In this document: one piece after another, positions 34,345-43,228 of the stretch
Layout: the number at the start of each line of letters is the position of its first letter
Position numbering within the stretch: position 1 is the first letter of the stretch
Source of the DNA: Planctomycetales bacterium
GTDB lineage: Bacteria > Planctomycetota > Planctomycetia > Isosphaerales > Isosphaeraceae
Direction: 5' to 3'
NCBI GenBank assembly: GCA_027449865.1
Contig: DAIDKV010000046.1
Coordinates: forward strand, 1 to 64,000
Length of the DNA: 64,000 nucleotides
The notes under the pieces: generated by a model
The model's input: only the letters and a program-made list of their open reading frames with translations
Told to the model about the DNA's origin: nothing
Databases searched by the model: none
Position numbers and translations under genes: made by a program

Positions 34345-34476
34345 GGTGCCGTCTGTTCCTTACAGGCCGGCGTCCCTTTTGGGCTTCGCCGGGATTTCGG
34401 CATCCATAACCGCCGAGCCGGACCCGATGGTTTCGGGCCGCGGTCGTCCAAGCTTTGGACGATGGGCTAGGCGCAC

Positions 34477-34561
34477 AAAAAAACCCCGTCCTTGTCGGAA
34501 TACGACAAGGCGGGGCCACCTTAGCCACCCTGCGGGCCCATCGCGAGCCAGCATGATCATG
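34477..34561 (-). promoter_or_regulatory. Leader element A: short hairpin plus intrinsic terminator upstream of BON-csrA
   Basis: Read on the minus strand: GATCATG, then CTCGCGATGGG, a small hairpin GGCT-AAGGT-GGCC, and immediately a G+C-rich terminator hairpin (stem CCCCG with CCTTGTCG inner part) ending in TTTTTTT at 34483-34477. The same arrangement recurs at 40400-40470 and 40862-40936. It stands 130 bases before the BON gene, so transcription would end early unless antiterminated. Candidate cis-regulatory RNA. Confidence 0.7.
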
Positions 34562-34751
34562 GGAGAGTAGCCGGTAGCCGTCGGTTGGTCAATCCCAGAT
34601 TACTCGATTTGTCCCCTACAGGCCGAGTCGCAAACGCTCCGATCCCGCAACTTCGAGAACTGGGGGCTTCACGCTCGCTGTGGTCGTAGCTAGGATAACT
34701 CCTAAACGTTGGGACGCGCTCATGAAGGGCAGCCCCCGACCGGGTTCAGGA

Positions 34752-34797
34752 AGCCCATGCTCCGCTACTCCACGGGCGGCGTGTGGGCTTTTGTTTT
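34752..34797 (+). terminator. Intrinsic-terminator-like hairpin in the leader of the globin-kinase operon
   Basis: AGCCCA (34752-34757) pairs with TGGGCT (34784-34789), with a partly paired G+C-rich interior, and TTTTGTTTTT follows on the plus strand. It ends only about 30 bases before the ATG of the kinase gene. Such a site suggests attenuation of the operon, which itself encodes an ANTAR antiterminator. The sequence differs from leader elements A-C. Confidence 0.55.
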
Positions 34798-34829
34798 TAG
34801 GTACCTTCGAGGGGGAAGGACAACGGACC

Positions 34830-36017
34830 ATGAATCCGGGCACGCTATTCGATCGCTATCGCGAACTCCAATTGTACGTCGGATGGGTGCCTTCCGACGC
34901 CGACCGGCTCACTGCGGCCGCTCCGCTCCTGGAGCCCTATATCGACCGGTTGGTCGACGACTTCTACGCCGAAGTTGAGCATCATTCGGGAACGCGGAAA
35001 GTTATCACCGGTGGACATGCACAAATCAATCGCCTCAAGCTCACTCTGGGCAAGTGGCTTCGAGAACTTTTTTCGGGAGCCTATGACGCGAAGTATGTCG
35101 AGCGTCGATGGCGGGTCGGCTCCCGCCATGTCGAGATCGGCCTGGATCAGGTCTTTACCAACGTCGCGCTCTCGCGGATTCGAGGTGGCCTTGTTCGCGG
35201 CATTCAGGAGAGCTGGCAAGGCAGCGAGGAGGAACGGAACGAGACAATCCGAGCCCTCAACAAACTTCTTGACCTCGATCTTGCCATCATTGAAGATGCT
35301 TATCAGGCTGAATATTCCGCGCGACTCCAGCGAACCGAGCGACTGGCAACAATCGGACAATGCGCAGGCGGCATTGCCCACGAGTTGCGCAATCCCCTGA
35401 ATGTTGTTAAGACCTCCGTGTATTACCTACTCAATGCCCGGAGTCCAACCGAGGAGAAAAAGGCGGAGCACCTGCGGCGAATCGAACGAAACGTCGAACT
35501 GGCTGATGGAGTTATCACTTCACTCTCAAACTTCGCCCGGATGCCGGTTCCCGAGCTGCGGCCAATTCGGATCGAGGTGCTCCTCCGCGAGGTTCTGGAG
35601 TTGAATCCAGTCGGAGAGGCAATCGAACTCGAACTCGACTGTCCCGATGGGTTACCTCCGGCTCTCGGAGACTCTGACCAGCTCCGGATCGTACTGGGAA
35701 ATCTCGTCCGAAATGCCCGAGAAGCCATGCCCGAGGGTGGCCGGCTCGCCATCTCCGCCCGTGCCCCCGGAGAGTACGTGGAGCTGAGCGTGGCCGATAC
35801 CGGCACCGGCATCGCACACGACGACCTCATCCGGATCATGGAGCCTCTCTATTCGACCAAGGCCCGAGGACTCGGACTTGGCCTTGCCATCGCCCGATCG
35901 ATCGTCGAGAAGAACCATGGTATGATCGAGGTTGCGAGTGAACCGGGTCGCGGGAGCGTCTTCAAGGTACGGATCCTGGCAGCACCCACCGGGACCGAGG
36001 AGGACGAAGTGCCATGA
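34830..36017 (+). CDS. Globin-coupled sensor histidine kinase
   Basis: The start at 34830 has a strong GGGGGAAGGA 9 bases upstream; upstream in-frame ATGs lie in the leader. Residues 1-130 form a protoglobin domain: DADRLTAAAPLLEPYIDRLV, then RRWRVGSRHVEIGLDQVF with probable proximal heme ligand His100. A coiled region follows, then HisKA with IAHELRNPLN and HATPase_c with NLVRNAREAMPEGG and GLGLGLAIA. Soluble, so it would sense intracellular O2, NO or CO through heme. It opens a four-gene operon with 4-base overlaps. Few globin-coupled sensors are kinases, the cyclase type being commoner. Confidence 0.9.
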   Translation: MNPGTLFDRYRELQLYVGWVPSDADRLTAAAPLLEPYIDRLVDDFYAEVEHHSGTRKVITGGHAQINRLKLTLGKWLRELFSGAYDAKYVERRWRVGSRHVEIGLDQVFTNVALSRIRGGLVRGIQESWQGSEEERNETIRALNKLLDLDLAIIEDAYQAEYSARLQRTERLATIGQCAGGIAHELRNPLNVVKTSVYYLLNARSPTEEKKAEHLRRIERNVELADGVITSLSNFARMPVPELRPIRIEVLLREVLELNPVGEAIELELDCPDGLPPALGDSDQLRIVLGNLVRNAREAMPEGGRLAISARAPGEYVELSVADTGTGIAHDDLIRIMEPLYSTKARGLGLGLAIARSIVEKNHGMIEVASEPGRGSVFKVRILAAPTGTEEDEVP

Positions 36018-36775
36018 ATCAGCAGACGCCCCGCATCCTCGTCGTCGACGACGACGCGGACATCTGCCGGAACCTCTGCGACATCCTTGCCGACCTTGGC
36101 TACGAGGTCGACTCGGCTCCAGACGGTCCTTCCGCCCTGGTCCTGATCGACCAGAAACCCTACGATGTCGCCTTGCTCGACTACAAGATGCCAGGCATGG
36201 ATGGCCTTACTCTCTACCGCGAGATCAAGCGACGAAGGGCCGACACCGTCTCACTCCTCGTGACCGCTTTCGCCAGCCGAGAGACGGCCGATGAAGCTCT
36301 CACCGCAGGAGCCTGGAAAGTCCTGTCCAAGCCGGTTGACTTCGGCAAATTGCTCGGGCTCGTCGAGGAGGCCGTCTGTCAACCTCTGGTCCTCGTCATC
36401 GACGATGACCATGACCTCTGCCGATCGCTCTGGGACCTCTTCCGCGACCGAGGATATCGCGTCGCCCTGGCACACGACAGTCGCGAGGCCTCTGTGCAAC
36501 TCCGAGGTCAGCGCTACAGGGTCATCCTGATCGATCTTCGGCTTCCCGACAGCGACGGAAGCGAAGTCTTCCGAATGGTTCGTACCGGCGATCCCAGCGC
36601 CCGGACAATTGTCATCACCGGCCACCGCTCCGAGATGGACCCAATCCTGGACGGACTCATCGCCGAGGGGGTTGACGCTGTCTGCTTCAAACCTTTCAAC
36701 ATCCCCGTGCTTCTCGATAAACTGGATGAACTGGCCGGCATCCCTGATGCATCGGCCGAGGATACCTCGGCGTGA
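36014..36775 (+). CDS. Double receiver (REC-REC) response regulator
   Basis: Two complete receiver domains and no output domain, 253 residues. The first begins ILVVDDDADICRN, with the phospho-Asp in ALLDYKMPGMDG and Lys in LSKPVDF. The second begins VLVIDDDHDLCRS, with Asp in LIDLRLPDSDG and Lys in CFKPFNI. It overlaps the kinase gene by 4 bases and the next gene by 4. It probably passes phosphate between the globin kinase and the following proteins. Confidence 0.92.
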   Translation: MNQQTPRILVVDDDADICRNLCDILADLGYEVDSAPDGPSALVLIDQKPYDVALLDYKMPGMDGLTLYREIKRRRADTVSLLVTAFASRETADEALTAGAWKVLSKPVDFGKLLGLVEEAVCQPLVLVIDDDHDLCRSLWDLFRDRGYRVALAHDSREASVQLRGQRYRVILIDLRLPDSDGSEVFRMVRTGDPSARTIVITGHRSEMDPILDGLIAEGVDAVCFKPFNIPVLLDKLDELAGIPDASAEDTSA

Positions 36776-37875
36776 GCAGGATCATGGACGACCCAACGCT
36801 CGACATCCTGGTGATCGAGGACGACCCCGACGCCCGAGAAAACCTGCGCGATCTGCTCGAAATGGACGGGCAACGGGTTGAGGTTGCCGGGTCGGCGGCC
36901 GAGGCGATGGCCAGCGAGCACCTCCCGCAGTTCGCCGCGATCATCCTCGATCGACGCCTTCCTGACGCCACTGCCGAGCGATTGATGCCTCGACTCAAGG
37001 CCGCGGCCCCAGATGCGGCTGTGATCGTGGTGACAGGCTACTCCGACTTGCAGGGAGTCATCGCGGCGCTCCGACAAGGGGCCGAGGATTATTTAATCAA
37101 GCCACTGAATCACGACCTGCTTCGCGCGAGCCTGGCTCGTATCTCCGAGAGACGCCGACTCGCCCATTCGCTGGAGGAAGCCAGGGAACGGGCCGTTCAG
37201 TCGGAGCGACTGGCCGCGATCGGCGAGATGGTCGCCGGCCTCGCTCACGAGAGTCGTAATGCACTACAGCGCAGTCAGGCTTGCCTCGAAATGCTCTCGC
37301 TCACCGTTCGGGATCGCCCCGAGGCGATCGACCTGATCGCTCGGATTCAAAATGCCCAGGACGACCTTCACACGCTCTACGAGGATGTCCGTGGATATGC
37401 CTCGCCGATCAAGCTCGATTGTGACCGCTGTGACCTCTCTCTCGTCTGGCGCGAGGCGTGGGAAAATCTCTCCTCAGCTCGAATCGGAAAGGAGGCCACG
37501 CTCGTCGAGCACATCGAAGGTGTGAACTTGCATTGTGTCGCAGACCTCTTTCGCATGGGCCAGGTCTTCCGTAACCTCCTTGACAACTCCCTGGCAGCAG
37601 GATTCCCACCGATTGTCGTCGAGGTCGTGGCCGAATCAACGACAATGGAGGGACGGCCGGCCCTCCGACTCCGTTTCCGCGACAACGGGCCAGGAATCCC
37701 TCCCGAACGTCGCAGCCAACTCTTCGACCCATTCTTTACGACCAAGGCACGTGGAACCGGACTGGGACTCGCCATCGCCCGGAGGATTGTCGAGGCCCAT
37801 GGAGGCCGTATCGAGGTCGGCGAAAACGGTCCAGGTGCCACGTTCTTCATCACCCTTCCGAGAGGACTACCATGA
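36772..37875 (+). CDS. Receiver-histidine kinase hybrid (REC-HisKA-HATPase)
   Basis: GTG start overlapping the previous stop (GTGA). Residues 8-125 are a receiver (ILVIEDDPDAREN, Asp in ILDRRLPDA, Lys in LIKPLNH). The kinase core has its His in GLAHESRNALQ and ATPase boxes NLLDNSLAAG, DNGPGIPPERR and GTGLGLAIARR. No transmembrane or PAS domain, so its input must come from its own receiver, likely phosphorylated within this operon. The first box differs slightly from HELRNPL but keeps His and Glu. Confidence 0.9.
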   Translation: MSRIMDDPTLDILVIEDDPDARENLRDLLEMDGQRVEVAGSAAEAMASEHLPQFAAIILDRRLPDATAERLMPRLKAAAPDAAVIVVTGYSDLQGVIAALRQGAEDYLIKPLNHDLLRASLARISERRRLAHSLEEARERAVQSERLAAIGEMVAGLAHESRNALQRSQACLEMLSLTVRDRPEAIDLIARIQNAQDDLHTLYEDVRGYASPIKLDCDRCDLSLVWREAWENLSSARIGKEATLVEHIEGVNLHCVADLFRMGQVFRNLLDNSLAAGFPPIVVEVVAESTTMEGRPALRLRFRDNGPGIPPERRSQLFDPFFTTKARGTGLGLAIARRIVEAHGGRIEVGENGPGATFFITLPRGLP

Positions 37876-38471
37876 GCCGACCGCTGAAGATCGTCGTCGC
37901 CGACGACGAACTGGACATGCGAGATTACTTCCAGAAAATCCTACCACTGCTCGGTCATCAGGTCATCGGCGCTGCTCGGACCGGGCTGGAACTCGTCGAG
38001 ATTTGTGCCCAGGCTCATCCCGACCTGGTCATCACCGACATCAAGATGCCGGACATGGACGGTATCGACGCCGCCTCGCGATTGTATCGGCAGAGCCCGG
38101 TTCCCGTGATCCTGGTCTCTGCCTACCACGACCCGGAATTCATCCGGCGAGCTGAGGCGGATCACGTCATGGCCTACCTTGTCAAGCCGATCAAGCAGTC
38201 TGACCTGATTCCGGCAATTCGCCTGGCCATGCACCGATTCGAACAATTCGAAGCGCTCCGCAGGGAAGCCACGAATCTCAAGCAAGCCCTGGAGGACCGC
38301 AAGATCATTGAGAAAGCCAAGGGAATTCTGATGAAAAAGGCAAGCCTCGATGAGCCTTCCGCCTTCCGCCGGCTTCAGAAACTGGCCAGCGACAAGAACC
38401 GAAAGCTCATCGAAATTGCCCAGATGATCCTCACCGCCGAGGAGGCACTGGGTACCGACGGACAGGCTTGA
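37872..38471 (+). CDS. Receiver-ANTAR transcription antiterminator
   Basis: A 199-residue response regulator. Receiver: KIVVADDELDMRDY, Asp in LVITDIKMPDMDG, Lys in LVKPIKQ. From about residue 125 is an ANTAR domain (LKQALEDRKIIEKAKGILM, then AFRRLQKLASDKNRKLIEIA), which binds paired RNA hairpins near terminators and prevents termination. It closes the operon by a 4-base overlap and is the likely output of the heme-gas sensor. Its RNA targets are unknown; terminator-bearing leaders nearby are obvious candidates. Confidence 0.93.
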   Translation: MSRPLKIVVADDELDMRDYFQKILPLLGHQVIGAARTGLELVEICAQAHPDLVITDIKMPDMDGIDAASRLYRQSPVPVILVSAYHDPEFIRRAEADHVMAYLVKPIKQSDLIPAIRLAMHRFEQFEALRREATNLKQALEDRKIIEKAKGILMKKASLDEPSAFRRLQKLASDKNRKLIEIAQMILTAEEALGTDGQA

Positions 38472-38517
38472 GTCTGACCCGCCGGTACCCCAGGCACCTG
38501 CGTGGTGAGCCGCATCC

Positions 38518-39462
38518 TTAGTGACCCGCTGCTACCGGCTCGGTGGCTTCTGACGACCGGTGCCTGGTCACAGTAGACCCAGCCTTGATCGCGAGCACCG
38601 GGCAGGCCGACCGGGTTACGACGCGTTCGGTCACGCTCCCCATGAGAAGCCGGCTGAGCCCGGTCCTGCCGTGCGTTCCCATCACGATCAGGCCACCATC
38701 GATTTCCACCGCCGCCTGGAGGATCTCCTCCGAGGCGTCTCCCTGTGCAAGGCGAGTGGCAACCGGGTATTTCAGATCAGGCCCCTCGATCATCCGCCGC
38801 TCTTGCTCGAGTGCCTCGCGGTAGACGGCCGGGTCGACGGCCACAGTCATGTCGCTTGCGTACACGCCATACGGAATCACGTGCATCAGTACGAGCCGGG
38901 CACCGAGGTCGCGTGCCATCGATCGGGCGACGCCGAGGGAATGCTCGCTCCCCGGAGAGAAATCAGTCGGATGCAGGATTGTCCGGATCTCCTCAAGCTT
39001 CCTCGGCACCTCCGGTCGATGATAGGCCAGCACAGGGCACCGGGCGCGCCGGACGATTGTCGTCGCCACGCTCCCGGCCAGAAGCCAGCTCAGACCCGTC
39101 CGGCCATGGGTGCCAACAACCAGGAGGTCGGGATTCAACCGCTCAGCCATCCGCAGGAGTTGAGCGGCCGGCTCGCCCTCGCGGATATGGTACTCGACCT
39201 CAACCGGGATCTCGGGGGCGTACTCTTCTCGGAGTCGCCGGCAGATGATCTCGTCTCGGCAGCCGTCCCCCTTGGCGTCGTAGAACTCAACGACGACCTG
39301 ACCGTACGGGACCGGCTCCTCCGGCACCCAGTGCGGCTCGATGACATGGACGACGTGGATCGTCGTCTGACCCGGTACCGCGAGGGAACAGGCGGCCCGG
39401 AAGGCATCCCGGGAGCCCTCGGAGAAGTCGGCACCGAAAAGGATGGTATGGAAAGCTTTCAT
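38518..39462 (-). CDS. Tandem universal stress protein (UspA x2)
   Basis: Two UspA domains in 314 residues. Each keeps the nucleotide-binding pattern: GTHGRTGLSWLLAGSVA in the first and GTHGRTGLSRLLMGSVT in the second, starting ILFGADFSEGS and ILHPTDFSPGS. ATP binding is expected. The repeats are intact and alike, so it is an internal duplication. It converges on the ANTAR operon and is followed (same strand, upstream) by hsp20, in line with a stress gene set. Confidence 0.93.
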   Translation of the reverse strand: MKAFHTILFGADFSEGSRDAFRAACSLAVPGQTTIHVVHVIEPHWVPEEPVPYGQVVVEFYDAKGDGCRDEIICRRLREEYAPEIPVEVEYHIREGEPAAQLLRMAERLNPDLLVVGTHGRTGLSWLLAGSVATTIVRRARCPVLAYHRPEVPRKLEEIRTILHPTDFSPGSEHSLGVARSMARDLGARLVLMHVIPYGVYASDMTVAVDPAVYREALEQERRMIEGPDLKYPVATRLAQGDASEEILQAAVEIDGGLIVMGTHGRTGLSRLLMGSVTERVVTRSACPVLAIKAGSTVTRHRSSEATEPVAAGH

Positions 39463-39596
39463 GGCGATTCTCCCGTTCTTTGGGACCCGATCGGCCCCAG
39501 ACTTCCCACGGATGCCGTCCCCGGGGCGGCCGTCCCCGGTTCCATCGACCGCCCCGGTTCGCTCGAATCACCCGCCCCGCGGTCGTCGCGGCCCGA

Positions 39597-40187
39597 TCAC
39601 GAGGCTTCACGAACCTCGAGACGACGGGCTTCCGCCTCGGGAGGGATCTTCTTCGGCATGACGATCTCGAGCACTCCCTTGCGTAGCTCGGCCGTGGCCC
39701 CGCCTGTGTCGATCCCCTCCGGAAGCGGGATCAGGCGGTAGAAGGCGCCGTAGCGGCATTCGCCGTAGTAACGCCCCTCCTTCTCCTGGTGCTGCTCCTG
39801 CTTGCGCTCGCCCTGAAGCGTGAGATGGCCCTTGCTCACCTCGACCTTAACGTCTTCAGGGGTCATCCCCGGCAACTCGACGCGGACCACGAACCGGCCC
39901 TCTCGCTCGAATGCCTCGATTCGGGGCAACCACTCGGCGGAGACGGCCCGGCCCGGCAGCCCGGGCCGTTCGTGGCCCCGAGCGAGAAGCCGCGGCCAGG
40001 GCCAGCCGGCTTCGAGCCCGAACTCCTCGAAAAATCGATCCATCTCCTCGGCGAGTCGTCCCATGAAGGTGAAGGGCGTCACAGGGGTCTTACTCCTCGC
40101 GGCCGACCCCGCGGACGTCTTCATCTCAGTCCCCTGTTCCGCGCCATCCGGAGTCTTTGTCCGGGGGGCTTCCTTGACTGCGCTCAT
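39597..40187 (-). CDS. Hsp20/alpha-crystallin small heat-shock protein
   Basis: ATP-independent chaperone. GAGGAG sits 6 bases before the ATG at 40187; the ATG at 40193 would have no spacing, and the frame further upstream lacks similarity. 196 residues: a variable N-terminus with PFTFMGRLAEEMDRFFEEFG, then the alpha-crystallin domain WLPRIEAFEREGRFVVRVEL to LPGMTPEDVKVEVSKGHLTL and GVLEIVMPKK. The C-terminal I-X-I motif is not evident. Leader element B lies about 210 bases upstream. Confidence 0.93.
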   Translation of the reverse strand: MSAVKEAPRTKTPDGAEQGTEMKTSAGSAARSKTPVTPFTFMGRLAEEMDRFFEEFGLEAGWPWPRLLARGHERPGLPGRAVSAEWLPRIEAFEREGRFVVRVELPGMTPEDVKVEVSKGHLTLQGERKQEQHQEKEGRYYGECRYGAFYRLIPLPEGIDTGGATAELRKGVLEIVMPKKIPPEAEARRLEVREAS

Positions 40188-40399
40188 GGCCATCTCCTCT
40201 CGCGATCGGAGGAACCAACCCGGCGGGTCGCACAGCCTCATACAGCCGCGCCGCCGCGGGCGGGACGCCATCCGAGGCGCCAGAAACCGGCCAGGACGAT
40301 CCCGGGCCGATCGATCCCCCTCCATTCGAGGATCTTTGATCGCCCCACGTCTCGCGGCGGTGGGCGACCCCTACGACTCACCTAACGCCGACCGGAAAC

Positions 40400-40470
40400 A
40401 AAAAACCCCGCCAGTGCGTCTCGCACCGCGGGGCTGCCCTAGCCGGTCGCCTTGATCGCCAGTCATGATC
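40400..40470 (-). promoter_or_regulatory. Leader element B: short hairpin plus intrinsic terminator upstream of hsp20
   Basis: Minus strand reading: GATCATGACTGGCGATCAAGG, hairpin GGCT-AGGGC-AGCC, terminator hairpin CCCCGCGGTGCG/CGCACTGGCGGGG and TTTTTTG. It shares the GATCATG-CTGG start, the GGCY hairpin and the CCCCGC terminator with element A. The 364-base gap around it (40188-40551) holds no gene that I can support. Confidence 0.7.
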
Positions 40471-40551
40471 GATCAACGACTTCACTGTACCGCGCGGAGA
40501 CCCAAGATTCAAGACATCTCCTGATTCTTAGCAGATCTTATAGATCTGGAT

Positions 40552-40812
40552 TCACCTTCGTGTGGCAGCGCCGCGGCCGACGAACTCGTGGACATCCTCG
40601 ATCGCATGGCGAATCTGCTCACGTCTCCAGTCGCTTGGGGCGCTGTCGAGCGTCCGGGCAAGCCGCTCGGCGAGATGAAGCGCGGCGTGCTCGGCCGAGT
40701 CACCCTCGCCATTGACCTCGGGAAAATTGCGGTGATGTACAGTCGTCAATGCCACAGCATGAATCGCGTGCTCTGCCGGCGTGACGATGACCTGCTCGAT
40801 TCCGCCAGACAT
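40552..40812 (-). CDS. Small conserved-looking protein of unknown function
   Basis: An 86-residue product with a strong GGAGGT 7 bases before ATG, so a real gene. It begins [20 protein letters not shown], has [18 protein letters not shown], then a helical end with [20 protein letters not shown] and [13 protein letters not shown]. The layout of short strands followed by amphipathic helices is typical of small planctomycete proteins located near stress genes. Leader element C is 50 bases upstream. Function unknown. Confidence 0.75.
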   Translation of the reverse strand: MSGGIEQVIVTPAEHAIHAVALTTVHHRNFPEVNGEGDSAEHAALHLAERLARTLDSAPSDWRREQIRHAIEDVHEFVGRGAATRR

Positions 40813-40861
40813 GACCTACCTCCTTACCTCGGCAACAGGCTCCAGCACCGTCCAGGCGCGG

Positions 40862-40936
40862 AAAAAAACCCCGACCACGCGAGATTCGCACGGCGGGGCT
40901 GTCATAGCCGGAGGGGGATCGCCCGTCGCGAGCGAT
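40862..40936 (-). promoter_or_regulatory. Leader element C: short hairpin plus intrinsic terminator upstream of the small gene
   Basis: Minus strand reading: ATCGCTCGCGACGGGCGAT (self-pairing ATCGC/GCGAT), hairpin GGCT-ATGAC-AGCC, terminator CCCCGCCGTGCG/CGCGTGGTCGGGG and TTTTTTT. It shares CTCGCGAYGGGC with element A and the hairpin-terminator unit with A and B. It is 50 bases before the small gene, and the catalase start lies on the other side. Confidence 0.7.
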
Positions 40937-41089
40937 TCCACACCTCTTCATCATACCGCAGACGCCGCAGACAACAAGTCATCTCCCAGACCAGCCTCTG
41001 GTGACCACCAACTTGGCTCGCGGTTTGCTCGCCCCTTCTCCCGCAGCAACCGTCTGACCCAAAACGACCGCACAACGAGGGTATGTGAG

Positions 41090-43204
41090 ATGGCCACGAA
41101 GAAGAAGAACGATGTCGGGCCGATCACCGGACGTTACGGCGACGATCAGGTGAATGTCGGCCTGGGTGGAGAAACCCATCAGTCAGCCAGTGGCGGCCAA
41201 CCCATCCTCACAACTCAGCAGGGTGTCCCGATCGCCGACGACCAGAACTCGCTCCGCTACGGCGCCCGCGGGCCGACCTTGATGGAAGACTTCCACTTTC
41301 GCGAGAAGATCTTCCACTTCGACCACGAGCGAATCCCGGAACGCGTCGTTCACGCCCGAGGCTACGGCGCACACGGCTACTTCGAAACATACGAATCCCT
41401 CGCCGCCCTGACCCGCGCCGACATCTTCCAGCGTAAGGGGGAGAAAACACCCGCCTTCGTCCGATTCTCCACCGTCGCGGGAAGCAAGGGCTCGGGCGAC
41501 CTCGCCCGAGACGTCCGCGGCTTCGCCGTCAAGCTCTACACGAAGGAGGGTAACTGGGACATCGTCGGCAACAACATCCCCGTCTTCTTCATCCAGGACG
41601 CGATCAAGTTCCCCGACTTCGTCCACTCGGTCAAGCCCGCACCCGATCGCGACTTCCCCCAGGCTCAAAGCGCCCACGACAACTTCTGGGACTTCGTCTC
41701 ACTCTCTCCAGAGAGCATGCACATGATCATGTGGCTCATGTCAGATCGGGCGATCCCTCGGTCGTTCCGGTTCATGGAGGGGTTCGGCGTTCACACCTTT
41801 CGCCTCATCAATGCGGAGGGGAAGTCCACGTTCGTCAAGTTTCACTGGAAGCCAAAGCAGGGCCTTCAATCGGTCGTCTGGAACGAGGCGCTCAAGATCA
41901 ACGGCGCGGACCCGGACTTCCATCGTCGCGACCTCTGGGACGCAATCCAGTCGGGTGATTACCCAGAGTGGGAGCTGGGTTTGCAGGTATTCGACGATTC
42001 GTTCGCCGATTCGTTCGCCTTCGACATTCTCGATCCAACGAAGTTGATCCCCGAGGAGGACGTGCCGGTCCGTCCGGTCGGACGGTTGGTCCTCGACCGG
42101 ATGGTCGACAACTTCTTCGCCGAAACCGAGCAGGTGGCGTTTTGCACGCAGAACATCGTTCCAGGAGTCGACTTCAGCAATGATCCGCTGCTCCAGGGGC
42201 GGAACTTCTCGTACCTCGATACGCAACTCAAGCGGCTGGGGAGTCCCAACTTCACCCACATCCCGATCAACGCGCCCAAGTGCCCATTCCACACCCTGCA
42301 GCAGGATGGGCACATGGCCATGAGCAATCCGAAAGGGCGCGTCAATTACGAGCCGAATTCGTGGACAACCAACTCCGGTCCCCGCGAGTCATCAGTCGGA
42401 TTTCAATCGTATCCGGCCATGGAGGAAGGACCGAAGCATCGGGTACGGTCAGAGACATTCGCCGATCACTACAGCCAGGCCCGCCAGTTTTACATCAGCC
42501 AGACCGACGTGGAGCAGTCGCACATCATCGCGGCCATTGCATTCGAGTTGAGCAAGGTCGAGACGCCAGCGATCCGGACGCGGGTTGTCTCGCACCTGTT
42601 GAACATTGACCAGGGGCTTGCCGATTCGGTCGCGAAGGCCATCCGGCTCCGGACGATGCCCCAGCCAGCAACGGCCGCCCGGCCGACGCGGCAGGACCTG
42701 AAGCCCTCACCTGCTCTGAGCCTCCTGCTCAATGGCCCGAAGTCATTCGCCGGCCGGAAGGTCGGAGCACTCGTCACCGATGGCGTTGACGTGGCCGTTC
42801 TAAACGCGCTCAGGGCCGCCTTGACGGCCGAAGGCGCGATGCTCAAGCTGGTCGCGCCCGAGGTCGGAGGCGTGCAGGGCAGCGATGGAACCTGGATCGG
42901 CGCCGACGAAAAAGTTGAGGGTGGACCGTCGGTCCTCTTCGACGCTGTCTCGCTTCTAACCTCGCCCGAGGGTGTGACCGCCCTTGCCAGGCGACCGGCC
43001 GCTCGCGATTTCGTCGCCGACGCCTTCGCCCATCAGAAGTTCATTGCTTACGTGGAGTCGGCGACCCCGCTCCTGGCGATCGCAGGCGTTGCAGGGCATA
43101 TCGACGACGGCTTCACCGCGATAAAGGGGGCCCCGGACTGTGTGGCGTTTGTGACGAAATGCCGCAAGCTGCGGTTCTGGTCACGCCCCTCACCCGACCG
43201 GTGA
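41090..43204 (+). CDS. katE: Large-subunit clade II catalase (HPII/KatE type)
   Basis: H2O2-degrading heme enzyme of 704 residues. The start at 41090 follows GAGGG; the upstream open frame covers leader element C and is not used. The catalytic His is in [16 protein letters not shown], Asn in [17 protein letters not shown] and the heme Tyr in [12 protein letters not shown]. The C-terminal 160 residues ([20 protein letters not shown]) form the flavodoxin/GATase1-like domain that marks large catalases. It belongs to the stress-gene neighbourhood, facing away from the small gene. Confidence 0.95.
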   Translation: MATKKKNDVGPITGRYGDDQVNVGLGGETHQSASGGQPILTTQQGVPIADDQNSLRYGARGPTLMEDFHFREKIFHFDHERIPERVVHARGYGAHGYFETYESLAALTRADIFQRKGEKTPAFVRFSTVAGSKGSGDLARDVRGFAVKLYTKEGNWDIVGNNIPVFFIQDAIKFPDFVHSVKPAPDRDFPQAQSAHDNFWDFVSLSPESMHMIMWLMSDRAIPRSFRFMEGFGVHTFRLINAEGKSTFVKFHWKPKQGLQSVVWNEALKINGADPDFHRRDLWDAIQSGDYPEWELGLQVFDDSFADSFAFDILDPTKLIPEEDVPVRPVGRLVLDRMVDNFFAETEQVAFCTQNIVPGVDFSNDPLLQGRNFSYLDTQLKRLGSPNFTHIPINAPKCPFHTLQQDGHMAMSNPKGRVNYEPNSWTTNSGPRESSVGFQSYPAMEEGPKHRVRSETFADHYSQARQFYISQTDVEQSHIIAAIAFELSKVETPAIRTRVVSHLLNIDQGLADSVAKAIRLRTMPQPATAARPTRQDLKPSPALSLLLNGPKSFAGRKVGALVTDGVDVAVLNALRAALTAEGAMLKLVAPEVGGVQGSDGTWIGADEKVEGGPSVLFDAVSLLTSPEGVTALARRPAARDFVADAFAHQKFIAYVESATPLLAIAGVAGHIDDGFTAIKGAPDCVAFVTKCRKLRFWSRPSPDR

Positions 43205-43228
43205 GGTGAGAACGATCAGGGCGTGTTG

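Noticed and set aside
38560-39741. Open frame of 393 codons on the plus strand
   Set aside because: Antisense to the tandem USP gene; the USP nucleotide-binding motifs are intact on the other strand.
34477-40936. Leader hairpins as canonical ANTAR targets
   Set aside because: The loops are 5 bases with A1 and G3, not hexaloops with A1 and G4, and a clear pair of hexaloop hairpins was not found. The link is kept only as a hypothesis.
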